A stretch of 64,000 bases of DNA. Origin: Aspidiotus rigidus. Its lineage: Eukaryota > Arthropoda > Insecta > Hemiptera > Diaspididae. The position numbers were made by a program, and so were the translations under genes. A model generated the notes under the pieces. The model had not been told where the DNA came from and did no database searches. It saw only the letters and a list, made by a program, of their open reading frames with translations. Positions 56,621-64,000 of this stretch are shown here, piece by piece. Location: NCBI GenBank assembly GCA_035079385.1, contig JAVHKY010000044.1:1612001-1676000 (forward strand), in the 5' to 3' direction. The first letter of the stretch is position 1. Every line of letters starts with the position of its first letter.

Positions 56621-59600
56621 GCTAATGACCCATTGAGTAGTTGAAGAGCTCGTAAAAATGGGAATAATTAGCCCCTGCTCTTCACTGCGCCAGAACATAC
56701 ATGAGTATTCTACTGTGCAGTTACCGGACGGGAAATATTTTCAACGATACCATCTTGCAGAACGAAATATGAGAACTAGTGCGAAATATTATTACGAAGA
56801 TAAAACTTCGAACAAATAGACGCGAAATAACTTTTATTTTTATCGTAGAAAGCAACTTTGAAACTTTTGACAGTCTCACGTCGAAGAGACTCTCATTTCC
56901 GGAGTATTATGCGGTCATAAAGCAGTCACGGCAATATTCACATACGAAGCAAATATTCATTTTCACTCTCGTATAGAACAAAGAACACGACGAAAAGGAC
57001 GATGAGATGAGGGAAGGAGTGAACGTCGTTGCGAAAATATTATTTATCTATCTATAAAATTACCTTATTGAAAGTTCTGCTAACTTCTTTCTCAAACCCC
57101 GTGAGAGAGTATTTTTATTCTATCATATCGAGAGTACAGAAAAAGAGAGAAAAAAGAAAAACTAAATTTATCTTTCGCTTGATGATATTAGAATGGAGGA
57201 GCGAGAAATGCGTTAGTATCAAAGTTTTTTGTTCGAAGGGAAGAGAAAGAAAAAAAATTGCTCTTTTTTCTCTTTCTTTTCGCTCCACCTTATTACAATG
57301 TGGTTAAGCGTGTACAATATTCGTACACCGTCGTACATGTTTGCATATTACTCTTATTTATTCGTACGCTCTTATTTTTTTTCTCGCAAAATTTTTCATT
57401 ATTTATTTCGGGTGTAAGTTATGTATGTATAGTCGCGTTTATAGGTACTCGCCGAATAAAAGTTATAACACTCTCGCATATGCGATCCATCGTCCTGTAT
57501 CGCCCCCGAGAGTGGAAAGAAATTTTTCCAAAACGACGCAACCAATACGTGTTCTTTCAGGACGCTATGCTCCTGTAAAACTCATTCCATATCGCTTCCT
57601 CCCCTCGTGCCTAGTGCGTATACATTCAAGATTTAAGAGTTTGTGAAAATATAGCGCTCAACTTCTCGCCGTCACGATGGATCCCGTTTGCGCGTACAAA
57701 ATAGCGCCCGATTAGAAAAGAAGCAGAACACGAATACGAACATCGTAATATACTGGAGTTTGCTTCACCTTATTTATGTACCATCGCAGTATTAAATTGA
57801 ATTCGAGTGCAACGACCAGAAGTGATGAGCAGTTTTTTCATTTCTATATCAATTTACTTCCTTTTTTTTCTTTTCTTTTTCCTACCTCTTTCTCTATTCC
57901 GCGAATAGATAGGGTATTGTGCACCATGATATAGTCTACAATACGGTTTTTGTCTTACGCTATCGAACTCAAATGAAACACACAGACAATGTTATCGAAA
58001 TGAGCTGATGCGCTGAAGCGCGAATAACCTACCAGGAAGAGTACAGAGTATGTCGATATTTCATGAATATACCAGATCCATTCTCAAACGGGCTTACAAA
58101 ATCCTTGTATCAGGAATTGGGGCACGATGACCGAAGGAAAAAATACGTACCCAGCCTATACGTTTGTTTTTTTTTACGTCTATTACGAAGATTCAACGTT
58201 AGTCCCTTCTCCACTTAGTTACGAAGACTTGGTTATTATTTAATACTTCACACGTCCAGAAAGATTCGCAAATTCATGAAGTACCTAATATATGGAAACC
58301 ACAAAAGAAAGTTGCCTAATGAAAATTGAATTGAATAGAAAAAGATTCATCTTACTGGTTATCAATCTCGTAGCCAGAGGCATGCGAGAATGGGCTCTTT
58401 CGCCATTACTATCGAAAAGAAAGTAGGTATTGAGATATGCCCTCCTAAAATCTTATACGCCTTCCCTGAGAAAAAGTTCAGGCTACGGACCTGCCGGTCA
58501 TAGTATTTCCTAGAAAATTCAAATAATCAAACTCGTACGTGGAGAAGAAGAGATCGCACCTGAAATTCTTCTTACACAGATTATTCACGTTTAATATCTG
58601 TAATAGATCGCAAATTACGGTTTAGAACTAGTAAATCAAGTTCAACCTCGTAATTATCGTTTTTCTTTTTTCAAGTAGCATATAGACTCGTTCCCTCTTT
58701 TCTACTCGCAGTTTCCATTCTATAGATGATTCGACTTCTCTCTAGGCTTCCTAAATGATTGGAAAATTTGAAAATTTCATTCGCACGGTTGTTTCCGCGT
58801 TTATATCCTTTCTCCTAATTCATTGTTGAATTGCGGTTGGTTTCGTGAAAATGTCGCAAATCTGCTCGCTACGAAGGAAAGCGAAAATAAGGTTAAAAAG
58901 ATAGTAAGAATTGTTTTCGAACAAATATCCATTAAATGAAGCGCGTAAGGTCGATTTCACGGCAAGTGCAAAACTGCTTCCACTTCTTTAGATTTCGAAC
59001 GTTACACATCGCGTACACCGCCGGAAGGTGAAAACTTGCTTTTCTGGTGCGCCGCTTGCGCTGATAAACTGCAAAATGCTGTACACTAGCACTAGAATTC
59101 GAATATTTATTACGAAATATTTTTTAAGCTTTGGCAGCTCGCGCTTCAATTTATACGATTCGATTTCTCAAATCTACATCGACGAAGATGAGGAGTGGTA
59201 TGGCAGCGCTAGCGTAGACCCATTTTCCCAAAAATTTTAATCCAAGTTAGGCGCGGTGACTGATTTCGGTCTCGTGTGCGCCTTTAGCGTATCGTATCGC
59301 ATCATTTACTTTCAGTCGTTTCGTGATGTTCATTTTTGAAATGGGATACCATATAAGCGAGCATTTTGCTGATGATTACTTTTTGGTAGGCTGTATTATT
59401 GCGTGCGCGGATGAATTCCCAAATTTGTATGGTTTTTTAGCGCGTGAAAAATACGAGTGTTGACCCTTAGAGATTAGCAAGATTAAACGCACATGCATTA
59501 AGTTGGATGGACTCTTCGAAACTACGTTTTATCATAAGCAGGAGGAGAAACACATAAGAACATAACGAGTAAGAATCTTTTAAATTCCAAAGTCTAAGAA

Positions 59601-59909
59601 CATTGAAATTCTAAAAGAAAATAAATTTAAAAAAGTAAAAGAAAAAAACACTCACGCAGTCGCGTGAGTAGTACACGACTTTTCTTCCCACAATGCAAGA
59701 AACATTGAGAGAGTCACTCCCTCTCTTTAAATTAAATACCAATGACCTGTCAATCATGTCAAACATTTGTAGAATAAACAATAAAACTCAGTTTATAAAT
59801 TCTATCACTACGATGTCACATCAACAGATAACAGAGTAAAGATACCTATAATCCAATAAGGAAACCTGAATTTTGTTATAATTTAGGCTAAGAGTCATCT
59901 AAAACCTAC
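56621..59909. other. No recognised gene
   Basis: Open frames such as 57029-57307 and 59028-59240 lack any recognisable domain. No RNA gene, array or element end was detected in these 3.3 kb. Confidence 0.3.
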
Positions 59910-60380
59910 AAAACGTCGCCAGAAAAACCACTCCCCCTCCCCCTGTCCAAACTGCTACGAGGCTATAACAGTTGTTTCTAATAAAAAAGAGCTCTACAAT
60001 CATTTTTTCCCATACCTTATTCTTAGCATATTATTAGTCTGGTATACTGTATATTAGGATGAGTGGTTCAATTCTTTATCACTTCCGATTTCTGGCATCT
60101 CTTAAAGCTATCTCGAGCTGCTATTCCTCTCGTGCACTCATAAATTGCCTTCACGCTATCATATCACCATTTTCTATGCACACTCCACCCCAAAATTCTT
60201 CATCTGGGAATCCAGCTACAACGAGATCCCGAAAAACTAAAAAAATCGATGTCGAAACGAAAGAAGCAACCAATCACCCAATAGTCAACCCCTCATTCCT
60301 TCCCTCACGCTTCAACCATTCCAAACGTATTAACAAAATACCTCACTTTTCTAGCTAGAAAATTCGGTAAAAATATATAG
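59910..60380. repeat. Copy 1 of a block repeated at 61.9 kb, with insertion
   Basis: AACGTCG, CCACTCCCCCT, CTGTCCAAACTGCTACGAGG and CTATAAC (59910-59970), then AATACCTCACTTTTCTAGCT and AGAAAATTCGGTAAAAA (60340-60375), match in the same order the contiguous stretch 61893-61978. About 370 bp separates the two halves here, so something has been inserted; a 99-codon frame fills most of that insert but is not recognised. Confidence 0.6.
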
Positions 60381-60714
60381 CACCCAAGCCCGGTTTACTC
60401 GTTAGTCTAATCTCAAATCTCACTCAAAAAAGCCAGTCCAAATTGAAAATAATCTTTCCATCTCTTTTGACACCTCAAATCAACTATGAACCACTATTAA
60501 TTATGTACCCATACATGAAAAAATGACAAATAAATCAATTATTAATTAAGAGTGAAATCACCCAGGTAGTCTCGCATCAGCACACTTGATGAAGATTAAA
60601 AAATTGTACTTAATCATTCAAAGTCAAGGTTTTCACTAAAATCAGTCGAATAACAAATTAAGAAAAATAAAACGTGAACCCACATTTTGGTCCTCATCCC
60701 AACGAAATTCAAGG

Positions 60715-61151
60715 CAAGAGGAGGTCATTTTAGCTCGGCTGCGAATAGGCCACACTCGTCTTACTCATACTTATCTTCTCACTAATCTCGCTCCTCCATC
60801 ATGCCCTCACTGTCTCCAAGAAAATTTATCAGTTGATCATTTTATTTTCTCATGCCCCGTCCTGCAACCCACTCGAACCTCCCTAAATATATCTTCCAAT
60901 ATCAATGCAGCACTAAACAACAACTCCGAAACCATCGACTCAACCCTAACTTATTTACGCACCACTCAATTCTACAACTTCATATAATTCACCAACAAAT
61001 TCCGTTCGATCGCCACTCAATTCCACCAATACGTACCTAATTTAACCTAATTCAAGTAATGTTCTAAAATAAGATTGTAACGCCGAGCAAATAACCCTCG
61101 TGCAGTTTATAATGCTCGTAAAATAATAATAAAAAAAAAAAAAAAAAAAAA
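60715..61151 (+). mobile_element. 5'-truncated Jockey/I-like LINE tail with poly(A)
   Basis: A 91-codon frame (60715-60987, stop included) reads QEEVILARLRIGHTRLTHTY then APPSCPHCLQENLSVDHFIF and SCP, the conserved C-terminus with its CCHC zinc motif. A short 3' UTR leads to 21 A at 61131-61151. Same family type as the fragment at 56.0 kb. Strong 5' truncation with intact poly(A) is the normal result of incomplete target-primed reverse transcription. Confidence 0.88.
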
Positions 61152-61509
61152 CTATCGAGTATGACTAATAATAATGAAAAATAGCTAGAAAAATGAACAA
61201 CTCGCCATTGCCACTATCCGTTCAAAAATAAATTTAACAAAACAAATAAAATTTGACAAAACAAAATTCAACGCTCTAGGGGCTGTGGGAAGCGAGATAC
61301 AAGTGTACTAAATTTGAACGAAAAGGTTTCATCGGAAATAAAATCCAATGAACCCTTGGTAAAGAACGAACGAAGAATGAACCTGTCGAATGATGAAAGG
61401 TTCTTCACAATACACGTACTGATAACGAAAGTGGTAAACGTATAGGAAAATCCGCTTCTCCTAACGTAAGCAGCTACTCGCAGCTATTCGTAAGAAGCTA
61501 CTCGTAATA

Positions 61510-61845
61510 GTGAAAAATTTTTCAACAAAAGTAAAAATTTCTCGAGAACTACTCATCCGATCCTCAAAAAAAATGCAGGTGCACATCTTCAAATATAATA
61601 CTACAATATGGCCGAGTTACAAAAAAATCCATCAGGTAGTTTCGGAGGAGTTCCGCGGACAAAAAGGTACTCGAAATACTGCAAAATTTCTCAACAAATT
61701 GAAAATTTCTCGAGAACTACTCATCCGATTTTCAAAAAAATTGCAGGTGCACATCTTCAGATATACTACTACAATATGGCCAAGTTACAAAAAAATCCAT
61801 CGGGTAGTTTCAGAGGAGTTCCGCGGACAAAAAAATCTAAGGAAA
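61510..61845. repeat. 168-bp tandem duplication
   Basis: TTCTCGAGAACTACTCATCC occurs in two copies 168 bases apart, followed in both by AAAATGCAGGTGCACATCTTC-like and AATATGGCC words and by GGAGTTCCGCGGACAAAAA. The two copies are about 90 percent identical by eye. The 150-codon frame across them reads the repeat and is not a known protein. Confidence 0.88.
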
Positions 61846-61892
61846 CCTGAAATTTTTTTTTATGCTAGTTGTGATCTAGGACCCCTAAAACG

Positions 61893-61978
61893 TCGAGAAA
61901 GTTCATTACCCACTCCCCCTGTTGACCTTGCTACGGGTGTAATACCTCACTTTTCTAGTTAGAAAAGTCGGTAAAAGG
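61893..61978. repeat. Copy 2 of the block at 59.9-60.4 kb
   Basis: AACGTCGAG, CCCACTCCCCCTGTTGACC, TTGCTACGGGTGTAATACCT, CACTTTTCTAGTTAGAAAAG and TCGGTAAAA are continuous here. This gives the uninterrupted form of the block whose other copy carries a ~370-bp insert. Confidence 0.6.
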
Positions 61979-62939
61979 GAAATGTGTGATTACGAACCGA
62001 TCGGTGAGTAACCCAGCATGAATCGAGTTAGAGGGTTTATAGAGGTGTCCGATAAATCATTTAACACGCCTCGACTAGAATTTTTAACTTCGTTGATGGT
62101 TTCGTATTCATTGAGGCGATTTAAATTTCCGTTCTTCGGAGATGGGTATATTCATTTTCATTTTAAGTCGTCGAAATTATGTTTAGAAGTGATACAGTGT
62201 CGAGCGAAAGCTGATATATCATTATTGGTGTGCAGGAAGGAGGTATCATTTTTATTCCAACCAGATTTTGGTAGTCGAGACGGTGCTCGTAGAGCCCGTT
62301 CGGTCTATCCGATGTATACTTTCCCGCAATTACAGGATAAGCGATATACTCACGATCTATCATCATCTGGGACAGGGTCTTTTCAGGATGTGAAAACCAG
62401 TCTTGTAGCCATATTTCCGGAGTCCGTTGCGAAGATCAGAATACTTCCCTAAAAAAGGAAGGCGAATCCATCGATCTTCTGCAACGCCGCAATGGGAGTT
62501 GGTGAGGGAGGAGGAATCACAGTTTGAAAGGAGTTGCCTCAGTTTCTTCCTCTTCATCATGTAACATTTTGGTTTTCGAGCTATACAGTTATTCGAGGCT
62601 ATGAAGGAGGCAGCGGGAGGAGGGCATGACGTCACCAGATGGATTCGGAAAAACTCATTCCAAAATTACGTGACAATAGAGAAACATCTGAGTAGACTGC
62701 AGACTGCGATTATATGTGATGGCAATGAGTGGCAACAAACGACCAATTAAAGCACAGGAGCACAGGCCCATACCTAGTTTTTTTGTCGCCTCGGGCAAAC
62801 CAACTTTTTTGCACTCCATTTCAGGAAAAAACTTCATTTTTGGCTAATGCAACCCATTTACAAGATACGGTATTACAAAATGAAATCTGTTTCATGGAAA
62901 ACAAGATATTGAAAGACAAAGTTCATAAACTTAATTAAG

Positions 62940-63509
62940 TGCTGGGCTAGATACGTAGATGATATCCTAATTATGTGGTTAGGCATTAATAGACAGGTAG
63001 ACCAATTCCTTCTTGAAACGAACGCGATGAACGAAAGCATCAAATTCGCAGTAGGAAAGTACAATAAGATCGACTATTTGGTCCTAACACTCATACTGGA
63101 CGACAACAGGATAGAATACAAAATCTACAGAAAGTCAAACGTCATCTTAAACGACTTATGCTACCATCCCAGGTACAAGTTAGCGGCGATTCAGAACTAC
63201 TGCTGTCGAGCAATCTCTTTCCCGAACAACAATGAAGAGAAAAGAAAAGGAATCGAGATAATGAAGAAGATTACAGCAGTCAACGGCTGCTCTAGAGGTG
63301 TGGTTAAGGATGTCCTGGAAGTGAAGAAGGGAACTCAGGATAGCACAGCGAGAAAGTACTCCGGATCAGTACCGTACACAAGAAATTACACAAAGAAGAC
63401 GATCAAGGCGTTTAGCGGTTACGCTGTAAATGTGGCTATCCTTACCAATCCACCCACGATAAAAGTAATAAGCAATGACCAAGCGGAAGGTGAATTGCGA
63501 GTCGCCTAA
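62940..63509 (+). mobile_element. Penelope-like element reverse transcriptase fragment
   Basis: A continuous frame (190 codons with stop) reads CWARYVDDILIMW, where YVDD (62952-62963) is the catalytic box. FLLETNAMNESIKFAVGKYN, IDYLVLTLILDDNRIEYKIY, RKSNVILND and CYHPRYKLAAIQNYCCRAIS follow. This order (YVDD; NxxIKF; FLDLxI; YRKPT; HPxxYKxAA) is that of Penelope-like RT. The upstream palm motifs are missing, and no GIY-YIG domain follows, so only the middle of the element remains. Confidence 0.87.
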
Positions 63510-64000
63510 GAAAATTTTCCGCCCGTTTTTCAGGCCTTGTGATTGGCGCAGCAGATAAAATTCTGAAGGAGTAGGATTTTTTCATGAAAACTGACTTTAA
63601 ATTTGCGAGTAGCAGAGCTTCAAACACTTCAAATTCTACGAAGAATTTCCATCTGCTGCCTTCTTAACAACCAAAAATTTTCTAATATTGATTTTTCATT
63701 TATCGAATGCGACGACATGTACCCAAAGGTACTTGGAGAAAAAATTCAAGAGAGACGAAGAAAAGCGTTTTCAGATGACTATTGCAGATAGAATATGGAA
63801 AATGGACAAACTTGGACCATAGAATGTAGGCTATATTATAGGAAGATTGGGAATTCGTCCAGTTGTCTCGTATGGGCCTCTTAAAACATAGGTATTATTG
63901 TATTTTTCGAAACCTGATACTCAATTGAATAAGCACTCGGGCCGTAAAATTGTGCGCCTAGGTACGATACTAACGTTAAAATGTACGTGAATTGGATGTT
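63510..64000. other. No recognised gene
   Basis: The end of the window, AT-rich, without recognisable gene or repeat. Confidence 0.3.

Noticed and set aside
57029..57646. Several overlapping plus-strand frames around 57.0-57.6 kb
   Set aside because: Overlapping frames of similar length with low-complexity Phe/Lys content and no family signal.
60059..60358. 99-codon frame between the two halves of the repeated block
   Set aside because: It ends inside the repeat block and does not match the LINE protein downstream, so it was treated as part of the insert and not as a gene.
62018..62452. 144-codon plus-strand frame
   Set aside because: No recognisable domain, transposon word or splice structure; kept out for lack of support, although it could be part of an unknown element.

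Overview
The window is nuclear DNA of a eukaryote and very probably of an insect: it is AT-rich, its genes are broken by GT-AG introns, and it is crowded with non-LTR retrotransposons, Penelope-like elements, hAT/pogo/MULE-type DNA transposons and fold-back MITEs. The gene families and transposon mix would suit a hemipteran such as a scale insect or mealybug, but nothing in the sequence proves the order. There is no bacterial operon or CRISPR, and I could not identify any tRNA or rRNA gene.

Five conserved genes could be rebuilt exon by exon, with every splice phase closing. From left to right they are: a small UMA-domain protein like UMAD1 (plus strand, about 4.3-5.0 kb); TMEM222, the animal homologue of plant RTE1 (minus, 5.9-7.1 kb); a secreted acid lipase with a complete Ser-Asp-His triad (plus, 10.8-15.6 kb, seven exons); PIGQ/GPI1, a subunit of the GPI-GlcNAc transferase (plus, 17.5-20.7 kb, six exons); and a secreted family-31 glycosidase of the MYORG type (minus, 29.6-32.6 kb, four exons). 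A sixth model (plus, 22.7-25.4 kb, five exons) encodes a small multi-pass membrane protein that I could not assign. The genes share no obvious pathway; this looks like an ordinary gene neighbourhood and not a functional cluster.

From about 32.6 kb to the end there is no convincing host gene. This part is filled with relics: three 3' parts of one R1-like LINE family (window start, 26.3-27.9 kb, 48.6-50.4 kb); two Jockey/I-like LINE tails (56.0 and 60.7 kb); two MULE transposase remnants (36.1 and 45.6 kb); three Penelope-like fragments (41.4, 55.1-55.7 and 62.9-63.5 kb); and a protein-primed type B DNA polymerase relic of the Polinton/adintovirus kind (53.0-54.8 kb) that is itself split by a Tigger/pogo element.

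The structures most worth a second look are a 1.23-kb fold-back element at 28.2-29.5 kb built from repeated GAGGACATAATGAGGA-like units and closed by terminal inverted repeats; a 114-bp fold-back inside the UMAD1-like intron with a hammerhead-like core; a dispersed short repeat carrying TATATAGCTCGAG; and a 375-bp near-perfect hairpin element with TAA duplications next to a MULE relic.
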